A stretch of DNA of 64,000 bases from Axinella damicornis. Taxonomy: Eukaryota > Porifera > Demospongiae > Axinellida > Axinellidae. How positions within the stretch are numbered: the first letter of the stretch is position 1; each line of letters opens with the position of its first letter. The stretch lies in NCBI GenBank assembly GCA_963931865.1, contig OZ007506.1:21126100-21190099 (forward strand), in the 5' to 3' direction. The position numbers and the translations under genes are program-made. Positions 26,501-31,335 of the stretch are shown here, piece by piece. The notes under the pieces are model-generated. The model ran no database searches. It saw only the letters and a list, made by a program, of their open reading frames with translations, and was not told the origin of the DNA.

Positions 26501-29500
26501 TGAATACATGCATGGATATAGTCACACACCATGAAGGAGTGAATAACTTCATGGCAGCAATACACCCACGACTAACCTCAATAGGTCCTCCTGGTCCCGG
26601 CTGCATGGCCACAGGTGCTACAATGAAAACAAAACCCAAATGTTGAAACCAGAAATCCTTCACCAAATCATTAATGATTGCCATGAACCCCTTTGCACTG
26701 TCTGCTTGTCAGAATTGTTCCCAGTATAAGGCTGAAACAAACGTTTGAATTCCGGATATCATCTATCCGATATCCTGCAGAGAGGTTCATGCTACCAAGC
26801 AGGGTTCATTATGTTGCACACTGGAAGTGGTGGAATCCTGGAGTGAGAATGGCCTGGGGAGGAGACTACCCACTAGGTCTACCTGCTGGATATTGGATTG
26901 AAAATGGCAGAGTTTCTGGAAGAAGACTTCAGCGCTTAACAGCAAGTAGCTGGGATGAGAGTCGAACCTGCGCCTGACAGTGAATATGGGCCTAATAATG
27001 CATGACTACGGTATTCTGGAAAATCACTCACTGCAACTACTAAATATTTGCCTACATTGGTTGCTATCAATACCTCATCATAGCCTGCAGCAGCTTCACT
27101 GAAGCACTGTATCTGCCAACAGCGCTTATACTGGATACAGGAGCCATGTGGATATGGACTAGCTTCACAAATGGATATTATGTTTCAGCCCTATTTCCCA
27201 GCACAATACTCATTCCGAGACAAGGCATGAGATCATTATGACTCCGCTATTCTTTCAAAATCTTGCTATTATTTATTATTCTCAAAAATAGTCAATGCTT
27301 GCTATACCGGTAATAGTCTTTGAGTGAGCAAAGATTACACCTGCAAATCAGAGTCCTCGGACGACAATGTTGACAAATCAAATACACTATCTGTGCTAAT
27401 GCTGCAACTGTCAGCCATTTTTACCATGTACAGCAGGCTCTTCTCTAGAAGTACTCACGTCTAAATCCCTCCCCAGGTGCATTAGTGGCACTATCAATCC
27501 TCAGGGGGCGTCCATTGAGCTCCCGTCCGGCAAGGTTTCTTACAGCGCTCATGGCTGTCTCTGGGTCTTCATACTCACAGAATCCAAACCCTCTAGGCTT
27601 TCCAGTGGCAGGGTCATAGATCAGCCTGAGCAGGGAGGGAGATACGGAGCTAGTCTATCAAGATAGACCAATTCTCTCTCGCTCCTGAGCGAGAGAAAGT
27701 TGGTCTAGCTCAATAGACTCACAGACCAGACTCATCATTCATCTTGCCTTCATTCCTATCAGGACGTTCGTGAATGATGAGCATTCCATGTAATCACACG
27801 GAGGAAGGCCTGGTTAAATTTGCTACATGCATGGGCGTAAGGAGGTGTGGCACATTGCCGGAAAACCGCGAGTAGCGTGCTACTGATTGCAACAACTGAG
27901 TGGCACATAACATAGGTATTAGACAGCAGGTATTCAATCTGCTCTCATGAAGCTCATGAGACTCAGCTAGTAATTGGGACTATTTTTCCCTTGTCACGGA
28001 CATTCCGTGTTTGATTGGGATTTCCTGGTTTAATTTCCTGATTAAATTTCCTCTTGATGCCTTGCTAATTTTTTTTCTTCTTTTTCCTGATTAAATTTCC
28101 TCTTGATGCCTTGCTAATTCTGGTCATTCTGGGATGTTGATGAAGAGGAAATAATGAGCTGTTCTTAATGTGCGACCAGGAGCTTATGAGCGGCGAAGCC
28201 GCGAAGGAGCGTGTAACTCCGGTCCCGTCCAAATCCTAATTACTTACATATTTCCGTTTTGGAAACAAAGAAGAAGGCGTCTCCTAACGGTGAGGGGTCC
28301 CGGGATCTTCAAATCTACGACGTTTTTGTGGCAAATCGCTTTCACTGTCACCCGTTCGCTTGGCCATTTCACTGCGGCTAGGTCAAAGGCGCTCCACTGA
28401 GAGAGTGTCTAACTTCTCACATCGCTACCACAGATTTGAAGAGTGTCAAACTTCTCACATCGCTACCACAGAACACGTGGGTTTTTATGTCGTCATTATG
28501 ACACTTGATTGAAGAACAGGTTTCCATATTTGGAAGTTCGCTAGCTAATAATTTGGATTTCGACGGCACTCGGGCGTATGTGGTAGTTGCACGCTCCTTC
28601 GCGGCTTCACCACTCATAAGCTCCTTGTGTGACCTTTTAAGGTGTTCTTCAGCCAAAAACTGGCACATTTTAGAAACCATTTTCTACCAATTATGGCACA
28701 TATTTATAAGTCAATTAAGCCAAAATTGGCAGAAACGGCACTCCTGTTCTGCAGGGTAACTGATGTGCCATTACTACCAAAAATGGACCAATGTAAAATT
28801 CGCTACATGCTAAGGCGTATGGAGGTGTGGCACATTGCTGGAAAACCGCGAGTAAGTACAGTGAGTGTGCTACTGATTGCAACCAAGGACTACAACTGAG
28901 TGACACATAACATAGGTATTAGATAGCGGCAGGAATGCATGAGCCGCCAAAGGCAGTGAAGGAGCATCAAACTCAGCATGCCGGCCGCGTAGCGAAAGTA
29001 GTATTACCTCACACATCCCAAACTTTTACCTTATACGGCAAGAGGCCATTACGTAAAAAGACAAATTGGAGTTTGTGCGGTACTGCAAAGGTCTTCCATA
29101 TAAGGTATGACCATAAGGCGTGAGGGATCACATGTCTATACTAGTTCGACGCTCCTTTGGTGGCTCATGCGCTCTTGATAGCAGGTAATCTATCTCCTCT
29201 CATGAGCTCATGTGACTCAACTAGTAATTGGGACTATTTTCCCCTGTCATGGACATTCCGTGTTTGATTGGGATTTCCTGGTTTAATTTCCTGATTAAAT
29301 TTCCTCTTGATGCCTTGCTAATTCTCGTCATTTTGGGACGTTGATGAAGAGGAAATAATGAGCTGTTCTTAACGTGTGACGTCAATTAAGCCAAAATTGG
29401 CAGAAATGGCACTCCTGTTCTGCAGGGTAACTGATGTGCCATTTCTACCAAAAATGGACCAATGAAGTCCTTTCCTTGTTTGCTACATGTACACTAGCTT

Positions 29501-31253
29501 CAACTTCTGTTGTGGAGGGTGTCGTTTACAGAATGCCAAAATACTGTCAGCAATGGTGGTGTACATGTTGAAGGTCTGCGAACAAGGATAGGTATACAGC
29601 TATAGCAGACTGATATGCTGGGTATCCTTGGCTAGGAATGAGATATGAAATGTACCATTGTGATCGGCATGAATGGAGCATTCCAATGATGCCCATTTTG
29701 CTGTCGGTTGAATTTTGACCCAAAAACCATGGATAATAGCCTTTGTGATTTTTATGACTGAGATTAAAAATCATTTCAAGCACATCATTTGAAGCTCTTT
29801 TTATGCTGACCACAATGGCACAACCCCCAGCTTCACATCTACCTAAGTCAGCTTCACATCTACCTAAGTCAGCTTCACATCTACCTAAGTCAATTCCCAA
29901 CACCAGTTTTGGTTCATTGGTCCAGTTTTTGGGGAAAATGGTACATCAGTCTCCCTATAGAACAGGAGTGCTGCTTCTAGGCCAAAATTGGCATGTCAAA
30001 ATGTGCCTATAATTGGTAGAAAATGGGGTTTCCAAAATGTTGTCATAGATTTCCACACTGCCACCCTGCTCTCACCCCTGCTCCCACCCACGCTGCCACC
30101 CTGCTCCCACCCATGCTGCCACCCTGCTCCCACCCATGCTGCTACCCTGCTCTCATCCACTGCCACCCTGCTCTCACCCACTGCCACCCTGCTCCCACCC
30201 ACTGCCACCCTGCTCTCACCCACGCTGCTACCCTGCTCTCACCCACGCTGCTAACCCACGCTGCAACCTGTTCTCATTCACGCTGCCACTCTATCATATT
30301 CCCAGGCCTTTGCCATGTCCAGTTTAGATTGCTTGCAATGGTAGGAAGGGGGGATGCCTGACAGGTCTGGTCACATGACTGCACCGTTTTTCAGCAAGTG
30401 ACATCCAACTTGACCTGATGGTAGCTATATAAGTAGACACTCCATCCCCTCCTCAGCAGGGGTTCATTTAGGGGGATCCCCCCCCCCCCCCCCCCCCCCC
30501 CCCCCTTGAAAGATACCCAAGAACTATATTAAAGCATGCAAGGCAACTCATGCCTCCCCCCTACCTTCACCACACTACAATTGCATACTAGAGTGACCTT
30601 CCCAGTGCTCCCCCTGCGACAGGTGGGGCTCATACTAGAGTGACCTTCCCAGTGCTCCCCTTGCAACAGGTGGGGCTCATACTAGAGTGACCTTCCCAGT
30701 GCTCCCCCTGCGACAGGTGGGGCTCATACTAGAGTGACCTTCCCAGTGCTCCCCCTGCGACAGGTGGGGCTCATACTAGAGTGACCTTCCCAGTGCTCCC
30801 CCTGCGACAGGTGGGGCTCATACTAGAGTGACCTTCCCAGTGCTCCCCCTGCGACAGGTGGGGCTCATACTAGAGTGACCTTCCCAGTGCTCCCCCTGCA
30901 ACAGGTGGGCCTCATACCCGGGTCTTCTGATATCGAGTACATTGTCAACGTACTTGAGGCTAGCAACGGGCCCAATTTCTGACAGCACATTCCTCAGCTG
31001 TTCTTCCGTCGTTTCAAACGCAATATTGGCCACTGGACAGAGTGAGGGTACAGAGAGAAATCACACCCATGACTGCATCGCAACTTTTGACTTGTAGCTC
31101 ACCGAAGATTGACCTCATTGCTTTGTCTCTGGTCGGGTCCTCTCCTTGATGTGGACCCATGCGAGAGAAGGGACCGCCACCGAGACGAGCCATAGAACGT
31201 ACGTGTCTGTGTTGAATCTGTTGTAGTAACCCACACGTGGAAGCTAAATCCAT
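480..31253 (-). CDS. CSTF2: Cleavage stimulation factor subunit 2 (CstF-64), seven exons found
   Basis: CstF-64 is the nuclear RNA-binding subunit that recognises the GU-rich element downstream of poly(A) sites. Exons in transcript order: 31253-31103, 31032-30954, 27625-27459, 2159-1965, 1890-1666, 1048-938 and 599-480 (TAA). Exons 1-3 rebuild one N-terminal RRM (RNP2 SIFVANIAF, RNP1 KPRGFGFCEY). Exon 4 is the hinge that binds CstF-77/symplekin (ASLPPEQMFELMKQM, PQLAYALLQAQ). Exons 5-6 are Pro/Gly-rich. Exon 7 is the C-terminal three-helix domain (AALIMQVLSLTDDQIQLLPP). All joins keep frame except exon 3 to 4: exon 3 ends with one base of a codon and exon 4 starts a new codon, so a small linker exon of length 3n+2 is probably missed. 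The start could be 31253 (MDLAST) or the internal Met at about 31196 (MARLGG). The exon 3-4 intron is about 25 kb and contains the receptor array. Identity is firm; the start and linker are open. Confidence 0.9.
680..990. repeat. Triplicated exon edge with splice donor (CSTF2 exon 6)
   Basis: A unit of about 107-112 bp occurs three times, with the landmark CCTGATCCTC at about 724, 831 and 943. Read on the minus strand, each copy carries the end of the PAPSPGGMSPEDQ coding segment followed by a GTGTGATG donor. Only the copy at 938-990 continues the CSTF2 frame into the next exon, and it has extra GAGAAG codons before the donor. The other two look like decayed exon-edge duplicates inside the intron. 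Confidence 0.8.
1330..1590. repeat. Poly-C/poly-G tract in a CSTF2 intron
   Basis: About 250 bp is almost pure C on the + strand, interrupted by CTCA or CTT every 10-25 bases, which gives an imperfect array of C-runs. It lies in the intron between CSTF2 exons 5 and 6, so the transcript carries long G-runs. The polyproline and polyglycine ORFs here are composition artefacts. Run lengths may be assembly-limited. Confidence 0.9.
2160..4093. other. 3' end of the giant CSTF2 intron: small repeats, no gene seen
   Basis: No supported gene. Contents seen: a hairpin at about 2279-2328 with arms like AAGAGCGCATAAGTAG; a (TG)n run at about 2477-2504; roughly six degenerate copies of a GAGCAGCAGCTGAAGCGGAC-like unit at about 2584-2765; a short palindrome at about 2820-2850; a degenerate GCAGTAGTATACAGCAGTGT array at about 2866-2980; and a partial palindromic-family repeat near 3250-3320. 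Confidence 0.6.
4094..4600. mobile_element. Non-autonomous Mutator-like element with long terminal inverted repeats
   Basis: The 507-bp element begins GGGCGTCTTTATTC and ends in the inverse complement. The arms are inverted copies of each other for about 180 bp and include an internal TGGAC/GTCCA pentamer array. It is flanked on both sides by the identical nonamer AACATATGA, a 9-bp target-site duplication. Long TIRs with a 9-bp duplication are the hallmark of Mutator-like (MULE) elements. No transposase ORF is present, so it must have been moved in trans. Confidence 0.85.
4804..4858. repeat. Palindromic repeat family copy
   Basis: Hairpin with arms TAGCCTCGTACCCAGGCCC and the near-perfect inverse ending CGAGGCTA, around a short loop. 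It is a member of the dispersed palindrome family that recurs across the window. Confidence 0.8.
5289..5366. repeat. Palindromic repeat family copy
   Basis: Arms TAGCCTCGTACCCAGGCCC and the inverse complement ending GAGGCT, with a GGGGCGG-rich centre. Same family as 4804-4858. Confidence 0.75.
5400..6340. other. Receptor 3' flank: short tandem repeats, no gene seen
   Basis: Two copies of a 34-bp unit containing GCCTGTAGGTGACCCTGACA at about 5405-5465 and three copies of TTACAGACAGCTGGGAGGCA at about 5528-5600. The rest is AT-rich sequence without a convincing ORF and probably holds the 3' UTR of the receptor gene ending at 6341. Confidence 0.5.
6341..8623 (-). CDS. GABA-B-like class C GPCR, copy 1 (intact)
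   Basis: A 760-residue intronless receptor. Residues 1-24 form a signal peptide. About 28-415 are a periplasmic-binding-like Venus flytrap domain (starts TLHLLALVPMTPG; the LLQISAGAASPVF loop corresponds to the ligand-contact loop of GABA-B1). About 445-705 are seven membrane helices of the 7TM_3 family (FIYYWNKPSIRAASPYLSLL after TM1). There is no cysteine-rich domain between the two parts, which separates GABA-B-like receptors from metabotropic glutamate receptors. The tail is short and basic (RQRRRRRS) with no evident coiled coil for heterodimer trafficking. It is expected at the plasma membrane, coupling to G proteins. The ligand cannot be read from sequence: GABA, glutamate or another small acid are all possible. 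It has four close paralogues upstream on the same strand, and all sit in a CSTF2 intron. Confidence 0.9.
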   Translation of the reverse strand: MEVSLVITVLVLGLNYPGATNVVFAEVPTLHLLALVPMTPGQSSPQPSCNRGEELISAAQLAVERINVRNDVLPGYNLELVPANAETCDQSLVTEAPVNFVRHVTSGDLNIVGVVGLVCSTVTQAISPLAGRPEIDLLQISAGAASPVFHSEEEYPRLYRMIPSSEVYNDAVLALMTTFQWRRISMVRDTILIQHTTTADNFVTKVETRAEFELVFLGDVSFTFATFPVQNLLPKAARIVYASVTASEARELLCESYQKDLHWPEFVWVFHDHSFEDLMDSTDKCSNETMLRALEGVFLLQYRHQPDPNTTLVSGQTYGEYLMELQDHIGTQENQHANALHDSIWAFALALNSSMSESYGPGLDKSNVTALVEPNLKTVRFSGTLGDVTFNEKREVVTEVDIYHVREGRVIHAGHYNPLTDNVTVYLPLEVPSDDFEVIPFTLPVAFSIVTYICTVALLVFTTVVLVLFIYYWNKPSIRAASPYLSLLVFVGCYMLYIGCLLAGAAEISAEHFGSLCLAQMWFCATGVQLIYSALFMRLLRIYRIFFNVFEKPGIFWSDQAMVGMTFIPVSVTVVLLTLWSVLDPIVTGKAPPSLVPTSDPPYYRVDIFCVSDHLFVWLSVILYGVNGCTVVGVAVLATLTRKIHLDCFKDTKQVNAFVVSTTICLCVWLPYTIVLANFLLLAEAAYVFNVIPYFAIPFLCKVFLFVPKIWSARHERQRRRRRSTNYISSTSAKRATISSHDDLSVDFHLRTSTCELLSQ
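8624..10240. other. Spacer between receptor copies 1 and 2
   Basis: No supported gene. It holds a (TACG)n run at about 8981-9000, a palindromic-family copy at about 9036-9120, (TAGC)n near 9302-9324, and (GAA)n near 9337-9356. About 9915-10240 is the 3' flank of copy 2 and is repeated almost collinearly at 17.54-17.88 kb, which shows that duplication units included flanking DNA. Confidence 0.6.
10241..12429 (-). pseudogene. GABA-B-like class C GPCR, copy 2 (one stop plus frameshift)
   Basis: Residues 1-310 (12429-11497) and the following 410 residues (11473-10241) align end to end with copy 1. At about 11490-11500 the sister sequence GTTTCAGGACAG reads GTTTAAGGCAG, which creates a TAA and deletes one base, so the frame is lost inside the flytrap domain. 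There is also a small in-frame deletion near 11760 (SFTFPIQN against SFTFATFPVQN in copy 1). Everything else is open: all seven helices and a divergent short tail (ARHETRRSPKNRRR). This is either a very young pseudogene, a sequencing error, or an allele. A splice-based rescue is not apparent. Confidence 0.8.
12430..13348. other. Spacer with a CTAGCTGCCTGGTGCCC minisatellite
   Basis: No gene supported. About 12850-13030 is a degenerate tandem array (unit of roughly 30 bp, core CCCCCTAGCTGCCTGGTGCC) closely related to the array at 22.34-22.66 kb. A half copy of the palindromic family (TGGGAACGAGGCT) lies near 12756-12768. The remainder is AT-rich. Confidence 0.6.
13349..15607 (-). CDS. GABA-B-like class C GPCR, copy 3 (intact)
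   Basis: A 752-residue intronless paralogue of copy 1, with signal peptide, Venus flytrap domain (about 28-415), seven-helix 7TM_3 domain (about 445-705) and a basic tail (EKRKRSRNRKHVTR). Most differences from copy 1 are single-residue substitutions. They cluster in the ectodomain (INMRDD for INVRND) and in extracellular segments between helices (DPIITAYAPPTLVPTGDPP), which is where ligand or partner specificity could diverge. The reading frame is fully open, and the start matches the MEV/MAV start of all copies. Confidence 0.9.
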   Translation of the reverse strand: MEVLLVITVLVLGVNYPGAINVVFAEVPTLHLLALVPMTPGQSSPQPSCNRGEGLISAAQLAVEKINMRDDVLPGYNLELVPANAETCDQSLVTEAPVNFVRHVTSGDLNIVGVVGLVCSTVTQAISPLAGRQEIDLLQISAGAASPVFDSEEEYPRLYRMIPSSEVYNDAVLALMTTFQWRRISMVRDSILIQHTTTADNFVAKVETKAEFELVFLGDVSFTFSTFPIQNLLPKAARIVYASVTASEARELLCESYQKDLHWPEFVWLFHDLRFEDLMDSTEKCSNERMLRALEGVFLLQYRLQPNPNITLVSGQTYGEYLMELQDHIGTQENQHANALHDSIWAFALALNRSMSESYGPGLDKSNVTTLVEPILKTVHFSGTLGDVTFNEKREVVTEVDIYHVREGRVIHAGHYDPLTDNLTVYLPLEVPSDDFEVITVRLHMTFSIVTCICTVALIVFTTVVLVLFIYYWNKPSIRASSPYLSLLILVGCYMLYIVCLLAGAAEISAERFGSLCLAQVWFSATGVQLIYSALFLRLLRICRMFFNVFEKPGKIWSDQAMVGMTFIPVSVTVVLLTLWSILDPIITAYAPPTLVPTGDPPYYRVHIFCDSEHIFVWFSVILYGVNGLTITAVAVLATLTRTVHLDCFKDTKQVNAFVFSTAICLCVWLPYTIVFANFLLLAEAAYVFNVIPYFAIPFLCTVFLFVPKIWSARHEKRKRSRNRKHVTRVVDVKSRNFSTNSLSVDNRRPSP
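15608..16110. other. Spacer with two palindromic repeats
   Basis: No gene. The 5' flank of copy 3 is followed by a divergent palindrome at about 15848-15925 and a clean palindromic-family copy at 16022-16082 (arms TAGCCTCGTTCCCAGGC and CTGGGAACGAGGCTA). The spacer ends at the poly(T), i.e. minus-strand poly(A), that marks the 3' end of the retrotransposon. Confidence 0.6.
16111..17172 (-). mobile_element. 5'-truncated, decayed non-LTR retrotransposon (LINE)
   Basis: Three minus-strand reading-frame pieces form the end of a reverse transcriptase. 17172-16804 carries the catalytic FADDMLLY motif (the Y/FADD box). 16985-16404 carries the thumb-like segment (DTFKYLGVILSSDLSW, ALVRPHLEYAAPVW), typical of CR1/Jockey/I-type LINEs. 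16403-16149 carries the usual C-terminal end (AVSLWNSLPQEAL). Frame changes between pieces show decay. A T-run at about 16111-16124 is the poly(A) tail on the minus strand, consistent with target-primed insertion. The 5' end is missing. It sits between receptor copies 3 and 4. Confidence 0.85.
17019..17121. mobile_element. Palindromic mini-element nested in the LINE
   Basis: Arms TAGTTTGGTTCCCAGAC and GTCTGTGAACCAAACTA surround a C-rich centre and interrupt the LINE reading frame just upstream of LLFLVYINGV. The insertion is therefore younger than the LINE. It resembles the dispersed palindromic family in design but has different arms. Confidence 0.65.
17540..18060 (-). pseudogene. Relic tail of a copy-2-type receptor
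   Basis: About 17813-18034 encodes a piece matching the copy 2 tail (VPKILSARHETRRS), and 17540-17880 matches the copy 2 3' flank at 9.92-10.24 kb. The membrane domain and ectodomain are gone. The relic abuts the 3' end of intact copy 4, as expected if unequal exchange or replacement removed a sixth gene. Confidence 0.75.
18068..20329 (-). CDS. GABA-B-like class C GPCR, copy 4 (intact)
   Basis: A 753-residue intronless paralogue with signal peptide, Venus flytrap domain, seven helices and a basic tail (KRSRNRKYIARVVD). It lacks four residues of the PDPNTTLVSG loop present in copies 1 and 3 (reads PDSLVSG), which also removes an N-glycosylation sequon. Its 3' flank (18050-18130) and about 400 bp of 5' flank are nearly the same as those of copy 5, so copies 4 and 5 are the most recent block duplication. 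The start is the conserved MAVLL. Confidence 0.9.
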   Translation of the reverse strand: MAVLLMITVLVVGVNYPGATNVVFAEVPTLHLLALVPMTPGQSSPQPSCNRGEELISAAQLAVEKINMRDDVLPGYNLELVPANAETCDQSLVTEAPVNFVRHVTNRDLNIVGVVGLVCSTVTQAISPLAGRPEIDLLQISAGAASPVFHSEEEYPRLYRMIPSSEVYNDAVLALMTTFQWRRISMVRDTILIQHTTTADNFVAKVETRTEFELVFLGDVSLTYRTFPIQSLLPKAARIVYASVTASEARELLCESYQKDLRWPEFVWLFHDHSFEDLMDSTEKCSNETILRALEGVFLLQYRLQPDSLVSGQTYGEYLMELQDHIWTQENQHANALHDSIWAFALALNSSMSESYGPGLDKSNVTTLVEPILKTVRFSGTLGDIKFNKKREVVTEVDIYHVREGRVIHAGHYDPLTDNVTVYLPLEVPSDDFEEITVMLHIAFSIVTYICTVALLVFTTVVLVLFIYYWNKPSIRASSPYLGLLILIGCYMLHIVCLLAGAAESSAERFGSLCLAQVWFKATGVQLIYSALFMRLLRIYRIFFNVFEKPGKIWSDQAMVGMTFIPVSVTVILLTLWSVLDPIVTDKAPPTLVPTGDPPYYRVDIFCQSDHLFVWLSVILYGVNGCTFVGVAVLATLTRTVHLDCFKDTKQVNAFVVSTTICLCVWLPYTIVFANFLHLAEAAYVFNAIPCFAIPFLCKVFLFVPKIWSARHEKCKRSRNRKYIARVVDMRTIDFSTDGLTTDYHRPNFPSPR
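20330..22200. other. Spacer between receptor copies 4 and 5
   Basis: No gene supported. 20390-20710 is shared with the 5' flank of copy 5 (25073-25440). About 21614-22030 contains units that are also tandemly repeated at 25.66-26.62 kb (landmark ACCGGTGTAACGTTATGGCA, then a CAGCTGCATAGCCACATTA motif). The middle, about 20.75-21.35 kb, is AT-rich and unremarkable. Confidence 0.6.
22200..22343 (-). pseudogene. Relic fragment of a receptor membrane domain
   Basis: About 140 bp aligns by eye with the third-intracellular-loop to TM6 region of the receptors (compare 10393-10545 in copy 2). It has several small deletions, and the sequence breaks off directly into a minisatellite. It is the last trace of another receptor copy upstream of copy 4. 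Confidence 0.75.
22344..22660. repeat. Minisatellite, CCTAGCTGCGCGCCTGGTGC type
   Basis: Tandem units of about 30 and 60 bp alternate between AGCTGCGCGCCTGGTGCCTC and AGCTGCTTGGTGCCCCCAAA forms. It is related to the array at 12.85-13.03 kb. It starts immediately where the receptor relic ends. Confidence 0.85.
22920..25040 (-). pseudogene. GABA-B-like class C GPCR, copy 5 (multiple frameshifts)
   Basis: The copy is recognisable over its whole length but is broken at three places relative to copy 4: a one-base deletion near 24738 (after EAPVN), a deletion of about 8 bp near 24180 (in the CSNETILRAL region), and a deletion of roughly 28 bp near 22938 that removes the end of TM7 and shifts the tail frame. 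A flytrap cysteine (PSCNRGE in the sister copies) is Trp. This is a non-functional copy of recent origin. Confidence 0.9.
25041..27458. other. 5' end of the giant CSTF2 intron: tandem array, no gene seen
   Basis: 25073-25440 is the duplicated 5' flank shared with copy 4. 25660-26620 is a degenerate tandem array with a unit of about 130-200 bp (landmarks: CTCAATAGGTCCTCCTGGTC, GCATAGCCACATTATTATAG and CCGTGCAGAATGGAT). A hairpin at about 25757-25799 (arms ACCAGGAGCTTATGAGC) interrupts it. Near 26.93-26.99 kb the minus strand shows a GCAGGTTCGACTC B-box-like motif, possibly a SINE remnant. No ORF is convincing; the missing CSTF2 linker exon may lie here. Confidence 0.55.
27651..27722. repeat. 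Long hairpin next to CSTF2 exon 3
   Basis: Inverted arms of about 30 bp (GTCTATCAAGATAGACCAA and its near-inverse ending GGTCTAGCTCAATAGAC) meet at a GAGCGAGAG core. It lies about 25 bp upstream, in transcript sense, of the exon 3 acceptor. Confidence 0.7.
27840..29465. repeat. Duplicated intron block with inverted-repeat elements
   Basis: Several segments occur twice in the same order. ATTCCGTGTTTGATTGGGAT is at about 28004 and 29266, a GTGTGGCACATTGC block is at 27847 and 28826, and GGCACTCCTGTTCTGCAGGG is at about 28737 and 29407. Embedded inverted repeats include 28176-28626 (arms GGAGCTTATGAGCGGCGAAG and inverse) and about 28936-29175 (arms ATGAGCCGCCAAAGG and inverse). No coding region is supported. 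Confidence 0.7.
30055..30290. repeat. Minisatellite, CTGCCACCCTGCTCCCACCC unit
   Basis: Roughly eleven copies of an 18-24-bp unit. Three copies of AGCTTCACATCTACCTAAGT also precede it at about 29826-29890. Intronic to CSTF2. Confidence 0.8.
30585..30915. repeat. 46-bp minisatellite beside CSTF2 exon 2
   Basis: About seven near-identical units (landmarks GACCTTCCCAGTGCTCCCCC and GTGGGGCTCATACTAGAGT) end about 40 bp from the exon 2 donor at 30954. On the minus strand each unit offers a GTATGAG donor-like motif, but the true donor (CTCAA|GTACGT) lies outside the array. A run of about 28 C sits at 30478-30505. Confidence 0.85.
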
Positions 31254-31335
31254 TTAGAGCGCACCTCATCCAATCTATTTAGAGCACACCGATAAACATC
31301 CACTGCATGCGTATATGCACTGAAGATAGAAGAAA
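31254..31335. promoter_or_regulatory. Putative bidirectional promoter, CSTF2 and 31336 gene
   Basis: The two start codons are 82 bp apart and point in opposite directions. A CCAAT motif sits at 31270-31274; no TATA box is evident. Both genes are expected to be housekeeping RNA-processing or nuclear genes, which fits a shared core promoter. If CSTF2 starts at the internal Met, the interval widens to about 140 bp. Confidence 0.6.

Noticed and set aside
28170..28900. Short ORFs such as 28417-28680 (-) and 28505-28759 (+)
   Set aside because: They overlap an inverted-repeat element and duplicated intron DNA; no domain or splice support.
30585..30915. CSTF2 exon 2 donor at the repeated GTATGAG motif
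   Set aside because: Using CTCAA|GTACGT at 30954 gives the exact conserved RRM join to exon 3 (ASLK then LIYDPATGKPRGF), while the GTATGAG site would insert a non-conserved stretch.
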